This document shows, piece after piece, positions 6,428-12,179 of a DNA stretch of 13,959 nucleotides. The notes beneath the pieces were generated by a model, which made no database searches, had not been told where the DNA came from, and worked only from the letters and a program-made list of their open reading frames with translations. Where the stretch lies: the NCBI GenBank assembly GCA_026770585.1, contig MU646762.1:1-13959 (forward strand), in the 5' to 3' direction. Each line of letters opens with the position of its first letter. Position 1 is the first letter of the stretch. This stretch comes from Baffinella frigidus. Its lineage: Eukaryota; Cryptophyceae; Cryptomonadales; Baffinellaceae. The position numbers were made by a program, and so were the translations under genes.

Positions 6428-6715
6428 CGCTAAACGCTAAACGCTAAACCCCAAACCCTCAACTCTAAACGCTAAACGCTAAACGATAAACGCTAAACGC
6501 TAAACGCTAAACCCTCAACCCTATACCCTCAACCCTCAACCCTAAACCCTTCACCCTTCACCCTAAACCCTACACCCTAAACCCTGATCCCTAAACCCTA
6601 AACCCTAAACCCTAAGCCCTAAGCCCTAAACCCTGAACCCCACACCCTAAAACCTAACCAACCCCTCAAGCCTAACCAACCCCTCAAGCCTTACCAACCC
6701 CGAACCCCCTCACAA
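6422..6715 (+). repeat. AAACGCT array and mixed CCCTAAA region
   Basis: Local (AAACGCT)n units at about 6424-6445 and 6468-6510, then CCCTAAA/CCCTCAA units, then AACCAACCCCTCAAGCCT tandem copies near 6653-6695. The AAACGCT heptamer is seen only here. Confidence 0.85.
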
Positions 6716-6720
6716 CCCAG

Positions 6721-6768
6721 GGGACGGGCCTCGAGCTAACATAAGAGTGGGTGGCGAAGCTAGTGGGG
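6721..6768 (+). pseudogene. Acceptor-side copy of exon 6 (copy 2), with stop
   Basis: CCCAG is followed by codons reading GTGLELT, TAA, EWVAKLVG, aligned with GTYLELTEERVAKLVR of exon 6. It has an in-frame stop and no donor. It is closer to the intact exon than copy 1, both in position and in sequence. Confidence 0.8.
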
Positions 6769-6865
6769 GGTGTATTCACGTGACGATTCACTCATAGCTG
6801 GCTAACCCCCGGCTACTTATGGCGTCTAAGTGGACCGCACTAAGTGGACAACTGTCAACTTTCAG

Positions 6866-6952
6866 GGGACGTACCTGGAGCTGACGGAGGAGAGGGTCGC
6901 GAAGCTAGTGCGGAGCATCGTCGAGGCAGTCGCATTCTGCCACGAGAACAAG
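6866..6952 (+). CDS. Protein kinase exon 6: helix E (subdomain VIa)
   Basis: Twenty-nine codons, phase 0, from GTYLELTEERVAKLVRSI to EAVAFCHENK. This is the long helix E preceding the catalytic loop (in relatives: L-E-E-A-R---QI--AV-YCH). The acceptor is CTTTCAG ending at 6865. The donor is AAG|GTCAAA. Spliced to exon 7 it gives CHENK-VAHRDLK, the standard join to the HRD loop. Two acceptor-side copies lie upstream and four donor-side copies downstream, which makes it the clearest case of the polar duplication pattern. Confidence 0.92.
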
Positions 6953-7079
6953 GTCAAACCTAAACCAGTCGAAGGTCCGGGCGCGAACAAGGTGTGGACG
7001 GGCAAGATCTCCCAGATGCTGTACACACGTTTCTTGTCCTGAACACGTGTCTTGTCGTGCTTGTCTAAGATCAGTGAAC

Positions 7080-7200
7080 TTCTATCCCTTAAGTGGCCAG
7101 TAGGCTCATACACCCTACGGTAGGGTCCTAGGACCTGCCTAGGGCGAGTTAGGGTGGATATTCACCCTATGGTCACTTCAGGGATAACCCCTAACCCCTG
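7080..7200. other. Intron 6 stretch with small inverted repeats
   Basis: It contains CCCTACGGTAGGG, GTCCTAGGAC and GGGTGGATATTCACCCT, three short imperfect or perfect palindromes in a row. No exon copy or long array is present. Confidence 0.5.
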
Positions 7201-7233
7201 GGAGTTTAATGGTCAAATTGATGGTCAAATTAC

Positions 7234-7301
7234 CTTGCAGGATAAGTTCCGGTGTCTGCCTATGTTGGGAGCTCGAAGAACCTTAAGGACCTAAAGGACC
7301 T
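7234..7301 (+). repeat. Dispersed intron repeat R1, second copy
   Basis: Matches 5355-5415 and 12811-12876. One frame reads VPVSAYVGSSKNLKDLKDL. It runs directly into the exon 6 donor-side copy at 7306. Confidence 0.8.
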
Positions 7302-7305
7302 CCCG

Positions 7306-7341
7306 CTCGTCGAAGAAGTCGCTTTCTGCCACGAGAACAAG
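7306..7341 (+). pseudogene. Donor-side copy of exon 6 (copy 3)
   Basis: Reads LVEEVAFCHENK, close to the exon 6 end IVEAVAFCHENK, but is followed by ATCCTC, so the GT donor is lost. No acceptor is adjacent. Confidence 0.85.
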
Positions 7342-7454
7342 ATCCTCTCAACCCTACCACCTATGAGAAAGAGGGACATCCTAAACCCTAAACCCTGTGA
7401 GAAAAAGGGACATCCTAAACCCTAAAGCCTAAGCCCTAACCCCCTAACTGTTCC

Positions 7455-7477
7455 GCAGCCTCTGCCGCGAGAACACG
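7455..7477 (+). pseudogene. Donor-side copy of exon 6 (copy 4)
   Basis: GCAGCCTCTGCCGCGAGAAC then ACG|GTCC aligns with the exon 6 end by nucleotide (TTCTGCCACGAGAACAAG|GTC). It keeps the GT donor. Its reading frame has drifted. Confidence 0.65.
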
Positions 7478-7549
7478 GTCCATTCTCAACCCTAACCCCT
7501 AAGCCCTCAACCATAAGCCGTACACCCTACATTGTAAGCCCTAAACCCT

Positions 7550-7585
7550 ATCGTCGAGGCTGCCGCCTTCTGCCACGTAAACAAA
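7550..7585 (+). pseudogene. Donor-side copy of exon 6 (copy 5)
   Basis: Reads IVEAAAFCHVNK, followed by GTTACC. It is the best preserved of the downstream copies, with an intact donor and two residue changes. Confidence 0.85.
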
Positions 7586-7648
7586 GTTACCCACACCCTA
7601 ACACCCTAACACCCCAACACCCTAAACCCTTAACCCGTGGAAAAAAAA

Positions 7649-7670
7649 TGGCCACGAGAACGACAACAAG
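7649..7670 (+). pseudogene. Donor-side copy of exon 6 (copy 6), joined to a foldback
   Basis: TGGCCACGAGAACGACAACAAG followed by GTACAG. It is the exon 6 end with a 3-nt insertion. The GT donor is the first base of the left arm of the 7671-7794 foldback. Confidence 0.7.
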
Positions 7671-7794
7671 GTACAGGGTTACCTCGCTCATAAGAAACTG
7701 CCCCCCCCATAGGACCATCATAGGGCCCTAGGCATAGTCCTACTGTAGAGTCCTAGGGAAAGGCGGTTTCTTATGAGCGAGGTACCCCTGTAGC
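7671..7794. repeat. Foldback starting at a copied splice donor
   Basis: The left arm 7671-7710 and right arm 7762-7794 share ACCTCGCTCATAAGAAAC and its complement. The loop contains CCTAGG palindromes. As at exon 3, the arm begins at or next to an exon-end|GT junction. Confidence 0.8.
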
Positions 7795-8113
7795 AAGAGT
7801 ACCTCGAGTACAAGGACCCGCCCCTATCCCTAAGACCATGTTGTGATCCGAGGGGATGTGTGGGTTCTTGAGTCCGTTGAGTGGCGATTAGCCGCATATG
7901 CTCCTACTTGTAGGGCCCTCCACACGCAAGGGCATCCGTGGGAGGTTGCCTCACGTTGATTCTGAGATTCTTTCCCAGGAAACACGCCCAAAGTCAGCAA
8001 TTGCAGCCATTCTTGTGCGCAGAAATGTTTCATTCGTACCAGAAACCACTAAGCGTGCACCAGGGCAGGGGAGTGATGGTCAGTGTACCTCCTAAACCCA
8101 AATGGGGGAGGGG
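7795..8113 (+). other. Non-repetitive stretch of intron 6
   Basis: About 300 nt without arrays. Short overlapping open frames (+ 7898-8095, + 7938-8120, - 7830-8033) translate to nothing recognisable. It contains TTTCCCAGG and GCACCAGGGCAGG acceptor-like strings. I see no gene. Confidence 0.5.
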
Positions 8114-8116
8114 CAG

Positions 8117-8195
8117 CTAGCGCATCAAGGCATGAAGCTGGAGAACCTGATGCTCGAAGCGGCTGAAGACGGCGAGCTCAACGTGTATTGACTTT
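8117..8195 (+). pseudogene. Acceptor-side copy of exon 7 (copy 1)
   Basis: After GGCAG the codons read LAHQGMKLENLMLEAAEDGE then LNVY and TGA. Compared with exon 7 (VAHRDLKLENLMLE), the HRD triad has become HQG, which would abolish catalysis. The DFG part is missing or fused by a small deletion (GACTTTC remains). Confidence 0.85.
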
Positions 8196-8303
8196 CAACC
8201 ATAAGTGGAGAGGTCTGTCGAAGTGGTCAAAATTCATGGTCAAAATGAGTCATGGTCAAAATTGACAAGATCGCTTTACGTAAATAACGGCAACTGTATG
8301 CAG

Positions 8304-8363
8304 GTGGTGCATCGAGACCTGAAGTTGGAGAACGTGATGCCCGAAGCTACTCAAGACGGGGGG
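8304..8363 (+). pseudogene. Acceptor-side copy of exon 7 (copy 2), canonical VVHRD
   Basis: CAG|GTG, then VVHRDLKLENVMPEATQDGG. The catalytic loop HRDLKLEN is intact, but sequence after DGG becomes heptamer-like and the DFG half and donor are absent. Its first residues (VV) match family consensus better than the VA of the intact exon. As an exon it could work only with a different downstream half. Confidence 0.8.
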
Positions 8364-8484
8364 AAAACTCCTAACCCCTAAACTCTGAAGCCTAACTCCT
8401 AAACCCTGAACCCTGAAGCCTATCTCCCGAGCTCTAAAGCCTAGTTCCCAACCCTTAAACCCTGAAGCCTGACTCCTAAACCCA

Positions 8485-8494
8485 AGAACCGGAA

Positions 8495-8567
<73 letters not shown>

Positions 8568-8568
8568 T
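8485..8568 (+). repeat. (CCGAAAA)n heptamer array, first block
   Basis: About 11 near-identical CCGAAAA units immediately upstream of exon 7 copy 3. The same heptamer precedes the intact exon 7, so array and exon start were duplicated together. Confidence 0.93.
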
Positions 8569-8575
8569 AACCCAG

Positions 8576-8643
8576 GTGGCACATCGAGACCTAAAGCTGG
8601 AGAATCTGATGCTGGAAGCGACTGAGGACGGGGAACTCCACTT
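8576..8643 (+). pseudogene. Acceptor-side copy of exon 7 (copy 3)
   Basis: CAG|GTG, then VAHRDLKLENLMLEATEDGE followed by LH and a sudden switch to AT-rich DNA. It is almost identical to the intact exon over its first 22 codons, but the DFG half and donor are lost. Confidence 0.88.
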
Positions 8644-8735
8644 GTATTATCATAATACAGTATATTACACTTATTGTATACTGTATTAATATTCTTATTA
8701 TATGCTGTATTATTATATACTGCATCAACATACTG
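8642..8735. repeat. AT-rich imperfect repeat/hairpin (TATTAT, ATACTGTAT)
   Basis: About 90 nt of AT-rich sequence built from TATTATATACTGTA-like units with internal dyad symmetry (ATACAGTATAT, TATACTGTAT). It is unlike anything else in the window and interrupts exon 7 copy 3 where the DFG half would be. Confidence 0.75.
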
Positions 8736-8780
8736 CACTGTTCCTGTTTTCCGGTTCGGCCCGAGCAGGGCCTATGTAAA

Positions 8781-8782
8781 CG

Positions 8783-8822
<40 letters not shown>

Positions 8823-8823
8823 C
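8781..8823 (+). repeat. (CCGAAAA)n heptamer array, second block
   Basis: About five CCGAAAA units directly before the intact exon 7 acceptor ACCCAG, mirroring the arrangement at 8485-8575. Confidence 0.9.
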
Positions 8824-8827
8824 CCAG

Positions 8828-8923
8828 GTGGCGCATCGAGACCTGAAGCTAGAGAATCTGATGCTGGAAGTGACAGACGACGGGGAACTCCACGTCAAGC
8901 TCATCGACTTTGGCTTCAGCAAG
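8828..8923 (+). CDS. Protein kinase exon 7: catalytic loop HRD and DFG (subdomains VIb-VII)
   Basis: Thirty-two codons, phase 0, from VAHRDLKLENLMLEV to HVKLIDFGFSK. HRD supplies the catalytic Asp (residue 5 of the exon). K7 and N10 are the catalytic-loop Lys and Asn. DFG (residues 27-29) binds the magnesium. KLENLML and LIDFGFSK resemble CAMK/SnRK/CDPK-like kinases. The acceptor is CCCAG and the donor GTGCTC. Three acceptor-side copies precede it and one donor-side copy follows. It is the only copy with acceptor, HRD, DFG and donor together. Confidence 0.95.
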
Positions 8924-8931
8924 GTGCTCTT

Positions 8932-9020
8932 AAGTTGACACAAGCCCCTCCCACACACTCAAAAGTCACCAAAAGCCCCTCCCACACACTCATAAGTCAA
9001 CACAAGCCCCTCCCACACAG
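8932..9020 (+). repeat. Three tandem repeats of about 31 nt (ACAAGCCCCTCCCACACA)
   Basis: Three copies of AAGCCCCTCCCACACA separated by CTCAAAAGTCACCAA-like spacers, just downstream of the exon 7 donor. The first unit contains the recurrent AAGTTGAC. Confidence 0.85.
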
Positions 9021-9021
9021 C

Positions 9022-9085
9022 GGACTACGAGGAGATTTCGTGAATATCCCATAAGGGAATAAATCATAGGATCCTACGGTAGTCC
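9022..9085. repeat. Hairpin GGACTAC...GTAGTCC
   Basis: The ends GGACTAC (9022-9028) and GTAGTCC (9079-9085) pair. Inside, GAATATCCC and GGGAATA form a second stem around ATAA. The arms are imperfect between these blocks. Confidence 0.65.
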
Positions 9086-9101
9086 AGGGTTTAGGTTTTT
9101 C

Positions 9102-9167
9102 TTGATGCTTGAGGCGATGGAGGACGGGGAGCTTTAAGTCAAACTCATCGACTTTGGCTTCAGCAAG
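9102..9167 (+). pseudogene. Donor-side copy of exon 7 (copy 4), with stop
   Basis: The DNA aligns with the second half of exon 7. The end reads VKLIDFGFSK with GT donor (GTACTCTTAAGTTGAC, almost the same as after the intact exon), but TAA at 9135-9137 replaces the HV region. There is no acceptor or HRD. Confidence 0.88.
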
Positions 9168-9189
9168 GTACTCTTAAGTTGACAGGGTT

Positions 9190-9364
9190 TGTCGAAGAAC
9201 AACAAAGGTTTTGGGACCCCTAGATCAAGGGGGTAACGTGACCAAATTGGCACCAGATAAAGCCTTAAAGTTAATTGCGTCGGGAAAAGTTGACTTTTGA
9301 TAAACGATCCGTAGTCCACCGTGTGGCGAGCTTAAATCTTCATCTTACCACCTTCATCTTACCG
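9190..9364 (+). other. Non-repetitive part of intron 7
   Basis: No array or open gene. It contains a short direct repeat, CTTCATCTTACC, at 9338-9349 and 9353-9364, just before exon 8 copy A. Otherwise nothing is recognised. Confidence 0.5.
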
Positions 9365-9365
9365 G

Positions 9366-9423
9366 GGTTCGACTGAAACGGCGGCATGTACGCAGTCCTC
9401 GGCGCGCCCTACTATGCCCCTAA
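9366..9423 (+). pseudogene. Copy A of exon 8 (activation loop), with stop
   Basis: TTCGAC, TGA, then NGGMYAVLGAPYYAP. It is aligned with VFDSNSGMYSVLGSPYYVAP. There is no AG acceptor and the serine codon has become a stop. Confidence 0.82.
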
Positions 9424-9502
9424 CCTCATATCCCCCTCTGAACCCTATACCGTAAACTCTGCCGCGCCCACAGTGCTGAATCCTCAACATCAAACCCTAA
9501 AG

Positions 9503-9661
9503 GTGTTCGACGGCAACGGTGGGATGTACGCAGTCCTCATCGCACCTATGCTTTCCCTGCAGATCCCTTCTACGGAACGGCGTGTCGTTGGCGTATGTTG
9601 GGAGAAATTAAAACCTAAAGGACCTAAAGGACTTTACTACGTGGCTCCCGGAGTCCTACAT
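9503..9661 (+). pseudogene. Copy B of exon 8, split by an insert
   Basis: AAAG, then VFDGNGGMYAVLIAPM (9503-9550), about 84 nt of unrelated DNA that includes an R1 fragment, then YYVAPGVLH (9635-9661). The insert falls exactly between SP and YY of the activation segment. APE is changed to APG. Confidence 0.8.
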
Positions 9662-9698
9662 CCAGAACCCAACCCCCCAAATCCTGAACCCTCAGCCC

Positions 9699-9788
9699 CA
9701 TTCACTATTCACTATTCACTATCACTATTCACTGTTCACTATTCACTATCGACCCTTGGCTGTTGACTATCGACTACTGACTATTGAC
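9699..9788 (+). repeat. (TTCACTA)n heptamer array, first block
   Basis: Units TTCACTA with variants (TTGACTA, TGACTAC) run up to copy C of exon 8. A second block (10209-10300) precedes the intact exon 8. Again array and exon start were copied together. Confidence 0.88.
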
Positions 9789-9789
9789 G

Positions 9790-9855
9790 GTGTACGGCGG
9801 CATGTACGCAGTCCTCGGTTCCCCCTCCTACGAGGCTCCCGAAGCGTTGAATCCT
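9790..9855 (+). pseudogene. Copy C of exon 8
   Basis: Reads VYGGMYAVLGSPSYEAPEAL, aligned with the exon 8 start. The acceptor AG is lost (GACG precedes it) and the segment around SP has changed. A further weak match to exon 7 (RDLMLEAT) follows near 9883-9903. Confidence 0.75.
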
Positions 9856-10003
9856 AAGGATAGGATTCAGGGTCAACCCCGTGATCTGATGTTGGAGGCG
9901 ACAGGGATGAGCAAAACGTGGACCACACTAAGCGGATCTCTCTCTCTGAGAAAACGCAGGTGTCTTTGGTGCTTTGGTGCTTTGTACTACACTCACATCG
10001 AAG

Positions 10004-10055
10004 GCCACGCCCACCTCACTCTTGAGGAGATGGGAACAATCTACGGATGAGCTCC
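10004..10055 (+). repeat. Dispersed intron repeat R2, second copy
   Basis: Matches 5423-5475 with few differences. The upstream 9965-10003 also matches 5279-5315 (GGTGCTTTGGTG). The two halves are adjacent here but interrupted by R1 in intron 4. Confidence 0.8.
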
Positions 10056-10098
10056 TCTGTTAACTTATCTCAAGGTCTTGTTAACTTATCGCAAGCAG

Positions 10099-10170
10099 GT
10101 GTTCGACTCAAACAGCGGCATGTACTCAGTCCTGGGTTCACCCTACTACGTCGCCCCCGAAGTCCTACAT
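10099..10170 (+). pseudogene. Copy D of exon 8, intact activation loop with SPYYVAPE
   Basis: AGCAG|GTG, then VFDSNSGMYSVLGSPYYVAP followed by EVLH. Acceptor and reading frame are intact, and its SPYYVAPE is closer to family consensus than the SRYC of the 10313 copy. After CTACAT it continues as heptamer-like CCCAAACCCCC with no exon 8-type donor. A GT exists at GAA|GTCCTA (10162), in phase 0. It may be a mutually exclusive alternative exon or a very young duplicate. I classify it as a copy because the donor is missing. Confidence 0.6.
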
Positions 10171-10208
10171 CCAGAACCCAAACCCCCAAACCCTGAACCC
10201 CAAGCCAT

Positions 10209-10300
10209 ATTCACTATTCACTACTCATGATTCACTATTAACTATTCACTATTCACCATTCACCATTGACTACTGACTACTGACTATTGACGGTTGACTG
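10209..10300 (+). repeat. (TTCACTA)n heptamer array, second block
   Basis: The same heptamer and the same order of variants (TTCACTA then TGACTAC then TTGACGG) as at 9699-9788, placed directly before the exon 8 acceptor. Confidence 0.88.
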
Positions 10301-10312
10301 TTTCTACCCCAG

Positions 10313-10417
10313 GTGTTCGACTCAAACAGCGGCATGTACTCAGTCCTCGGCTCGCGCTACTGCGTGGCTCCCGAAGTACTCCGCGCGAAAAAGCCTGCAG
10401 CGTGCGCTCCTGGGCAG
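10313..10417 (+). CDS. Protein kinase exon 8: activation loop and APE (subdomain VIII)
   Basis: Thirty-five codons, phase 0, starting VFDSNSGMYSVLGS and continuing RYCVAPEVLRAKK and PAACAPGQ. The acceptor is CCCCAG and the donor CAG|GTTCCT. APE is the conserved end of the activation segment, and its Glu pairs with the subdomain XI Arg in exon 11. Two oddities stand out. The P+1 region reads SRYC where relatives and copy D have SPYY. About eight extra residues (PAACAPGQ) also precede the helix F exon, where kinases usually run from VL-x-K straight to YG-K-DMW. The extension recurs in the copy at 10491. This is the only copy with both splice sites. Confidence 0.78.
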
Positions 10418-10432
10418 GTTCCTTTTCACTCC

Positions 10433-10490
10433 AAAGTTGACGGATGTGTACCAGGAACCCAGCATGACAACTTAAGAATAGTCTGCTAAC
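10433..10490 (+). repeat. R4-type intron unit between exon 8 copies
   Basis: AAAGTTGACGGATGTGTACC and following sequence repeat at 10598-10658 and resemble the 5495-5663 units of intron 4. It forms the spacer of a tandem duplication that includes the exon 8 end. Confidence 0.8.
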
Positions 10491-10544
10491 GTGGCCCCTG
10501 AAGTGCTGCATGCGAAAAAGCCGGCTGTGTGCGCTCCTGGGAAG
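10491..10544 (+). pseudogene. Donor-side copy of exon 8 (copy F)
   Basis: Reads VAPEVLHAKKPAVCAPGK with donor GTCCTC. It is fully in frame for 18 codons and differs from the intact exon end at four positions. There is no AG directly before it. Confidence 0.85.
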
Positions 10545-10659
10545 GTCCTCTCAGTCTATCTGGGCTCACCAATTCGGTGGGCAAGCGCTGGGTTCCGGTC
10601 GAAAGTTGACGGATTTGTACCAGGAACCCAGCCTGGCAACTTGAGAATAGTCTATCAAC

Positions 10660-10825
10660 CCGGAGTGCTGCAGCGTGTTTATCCGGGAACAAGTATTTTT
10701 CTTTTAAAATCTGGCGATCAAAATTACTACACAAATGGTCACGTCCGAAGCAATTGTGTGGTAATTTTCGTGCGGATTTTTTAAAAGAAAAATACTTGTT
10801 CCCGGATAAGTGTGCTCCTGTACAG
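10660..10825 (+). pseudogene. Donor-side copy of exon 8 (copy G), interrupted by a foldback
   Basis: CCGGAGTGCTGCAGCGTG (10660-10677) and TGTGCTCCTGTACAG|GT (10811-10825) are the two ends of an exon 8 tail copy. The foldback at 10679-10809 sits between them. This is the clearest insertion event in the window, because the pre-insertion sequence is known from copies E and F. Confidence 0.75.
10679..10809. repeat. Foldback element 3 with AAAATTACTACACA core
   Basis: Outer arms 10679-10708 and 10777-10809 (TTATCCGGGAACAAGTATTT and complement). Inner arms are about 10717-10735 and 10755-10770, carrying AAAATTACTACACAAATGG and TGTGTGGTAATTTTCG. The inner core is shared with the foldbacks at 1278-1442 and 1572-1716, and a solo half, AAAATTACCACACAAATG, lies at 13043-13060. 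The outer arms are unrelated to the other two. Confidence 0.85.
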
Positions 10826-10845
10826 GTCTCTCCTTGATCTCACCT

Positions 10846-11228
10846 GAGGGTTCAGGGTTTAGGGGTTAGGGGTTAAAAGTTCAGGGTCTAGGGTTTAAAA
10901 GGGTTAAAGCCGCGGCGCTGACTCGTGTGTCTGTGTTTGCACGGTTACGGTCCCAAACCCTAACCCCCAACCCCTAAACCCTAACCCCTAACCCCTAACC
11001 CCTAACCCCTAACCCCTAACCCCTAACCCCTAACCCCTAGACCCTAACCCCTAACCCCTAACCCCTGACCCCTAACCCCTAGACCCTAAACCCTAATCCC
11101 TAATCCCTCAACCCTCAACCCTCAACCCTCAACCCTAAACCCTCAACTCTCAACCCCAAAACCCTAACCCCTAACCCCTAACCCCGAACCCCGAACCCCG
11201 AACCCCGAACCCCTAACCCCTAACACAT
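10846..11228. repeat. Head-to-head heptamer arrays: G-rich 10846-10909, C-rich 10954-11228
   Basis: A short GGGTTTA/GGGGTTA array is followed by a GC-rich unique centre of about 45 nt and then a long C-rich array, mainly CCCCTAA. The orientation switch is the same as at 4330-4711. Confidence 0.85.
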
Positions 11229-11230
11229 CA

Positions 11231-11260
11231 GGGGCCAAGGTGGACATGTGGAGCCCGACA
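11231..11260 (+). pseudogene. Acceptor-side copy of exon 9 (copy 1)
   Basis: ATCAG, then GAKVDMWSPT, aligned with the exon 9 start (GYGPKADMWS), with a small deletion. After TGGAGC it switches to a CT microsatellite. Confidence 0.8.
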
Positions 11261-11261
11261 C

Positions 11262-11517
11262 ACTCTCTCTCTCGCTCGCACTCGCGCTCTCTCGCGCTCT
11301 CGCTCTCTCTCGCTCGCTCTCGCTCTCGCTCTCTCTCTCTCTCTCTCGCTCTCTCTCTCGCTTTCTCGCTCGCACTCGCTCTCTCTCTCTCTCTCTCGCT
11401 CTCTCGCTTTCTCTCTCTCTCTCTCTCTCTCGCTCGCTCTCGCTCTCTCTCACTCTCTCTCTCGCTCGCTCTCTCTCTCTCTCTCGCTCTCACTTTCCCC
11501 CTCTCGCTCTCTCTGAG
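11262..11517 (+). repeat. CT/CTCTCG microsatellite, first block
   Basis: About 255 nt of (CT)n with interspersed CG giving CTCTCG and CTCGCT units. It ends in TGAGTACAG, the acceptor of exon 9 copy 2. Open frames here (Ser-Leu-Ser or Arg-Glu-Arg repeats) are repeat translation. On the RNA it is an exceptionally long polypyrimidine tract. Confidence 0.95.
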
Positions 11518-11522
11518 TACAG

Positions 11523-11552
11523 GGGTACGGGCCCAAGGCGGACATGTGGAGC
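11523..11552 (+). pseudogene. Acceptor-side copy of exon 9 (copy 2)
   Basis: TACAG, then GYGPKADMWS, identical in protein to the intact exon, and then CCAACACTCTCT. The break after TGGAGC is the same as in copy 1, so copy 1, copy 2 and the intact exon were produced by repeated duplication of one unit (acceptor, 30 nt of exon, CT tract). Confidence 0.88.
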
Positions 11553-11558
11553 CCAACA

Positions 11559-11733
11559 CTCTCTCGCTCTCGCTCTCTCTCTCTCTCTCTCTTGCTCTCT
11601 CTCTCTCTCTCTTGCTCTCTCTCTCTCTCTTGCTCTCTCTCTCACTCACTCACACTCACACTCGCTCTCTTGCTTTCTCTCTCTCACTCTCTCACTCTCG
11701 CCTCTCTCTCACTCTCTCACTCTCGCCCTCTCT
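11559..11733 (+). repeat. CT microsatellite, second block
   Basis: (CT)n with CTTGCT and CACTCT variants, ending in TATGTACAG, the intact exon 9 acceptor. It serves as the polypyrimidine tract of the real splice site. Confidence 0.95.
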
Positions 11734-11741
11734 ATGTACAG

Positions 11742-11807
11742 GGGTACGGGCCCAAGGCTGACATGTGGAGCGTGGGCGTCATTTGCTTCATGCTTCTCTG
11801 CGGCGAG
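11742..11807 (+). CDS. Protein kinase exon 9: DMW helix F (subdomain IX)
   Basis: Twenty-two codons, phase 0: GYGPKADMWSVGV followed by ICFMLLCGE. The Asp of DMW is the invariant subdomain IX residue that stabilises the catalytic loop. YG-K-DMWS-GVI-FMLLCG is typical of CDPK/CaMK-type kinases. The acceptor is TACAG after the CT tract. The donor is GAG|GTCCAC. Two acceptor-side copies lie upstream and one donor-side copy downstream. Confidence 0.94.
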
Positions 11808-11971
11808 GTCCACCCGAAACCCTCAACCGAGTAAACCCTGAACTCTAAACCGAAGAGGCCTTACTCCTCTTACTAAACCTAAGTCATATTTCACCAGCCT
11901 GAACTCCTGTCTTACCCCGCTTTGTCTCAGTCTGGTCTGTCCTCGAATGTGGGAGCGTCTATTCTTAAGTT

Positions 11972-12004
11972 GACGTGATTTCCTTCATGCTTCTCTGCGG
12001 CGAG
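11972..12004 (+). pseudogene. Donor-side copy of exon 9
   Basis: Reads VISFMLLCGE with donor GTCAACCCGAAACCCT, nearly the same as the intact junction GTCCACCCGAAACCCT. Upstream, TGTGGGAGCGT (11948-11958) may be a remnant of the DMWS part, separated by an inserted ATTCTTAAGTTGAC. Confidence 0.85.
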
Positions 12005-12037
12005 GTCAACCCGAAACCCTGGCACTGTAAAGGCCGC

Positions 12038-12084
12038 ATATTTGGGCCTAGACCCAAATTTTCGGGCTCTCGGAACCCGAAAAT
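12038..12084. repeat. Small overlapping hairpins
   Basis: ATTTGGGCCTAGACCCAAAT (near-perfect dyad) overlaps AATTTTCGGG...CCCGAAAAT. The two stems are mutually exclusive. Confidence 0.6.
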
Positions 12085-12128
12085 CCCTTCGTAGCCCGCT
12101 GTGTGGCCATTGGAGCGTTGGCCAACGT

Positions 12129-12163
12129 AGAGCATAAAGGAAATCAGATTTCCTTTATGCTCT
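12129..12163. repeat. 17-bp inverted repeat with 1-nt spacer
   Basis: AGAGCATAAAGGAAATC (12129-12145) and its exact complement (12147-12163) around a single A. Downstream of the exon 9 donor-side copy. Confidence 0.85.
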
Positions 12164-12179
12164 TTCACGGTATCGATAC

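Noticed and set aside
8256-8738. 160-codon minus-strand open frame
   Set aside because: Its middle is the translated CCGAAAA array and its ends overlap antisense exon 7 copies and AT-rich repeat.
8485-8823. CRISPR-like array or tandem spacer structure
   Set aside because: The repeats are 7 nt without spacers, in a eukaryotic intron.
11164-11841. Long Ser/Leu-rich + strand frames and Arg/Glu-rich minus frames
   Set aside because: They are translations of a CT microsatellite, and the exon 9 copies embedded in it explain the only non-repeat parts.
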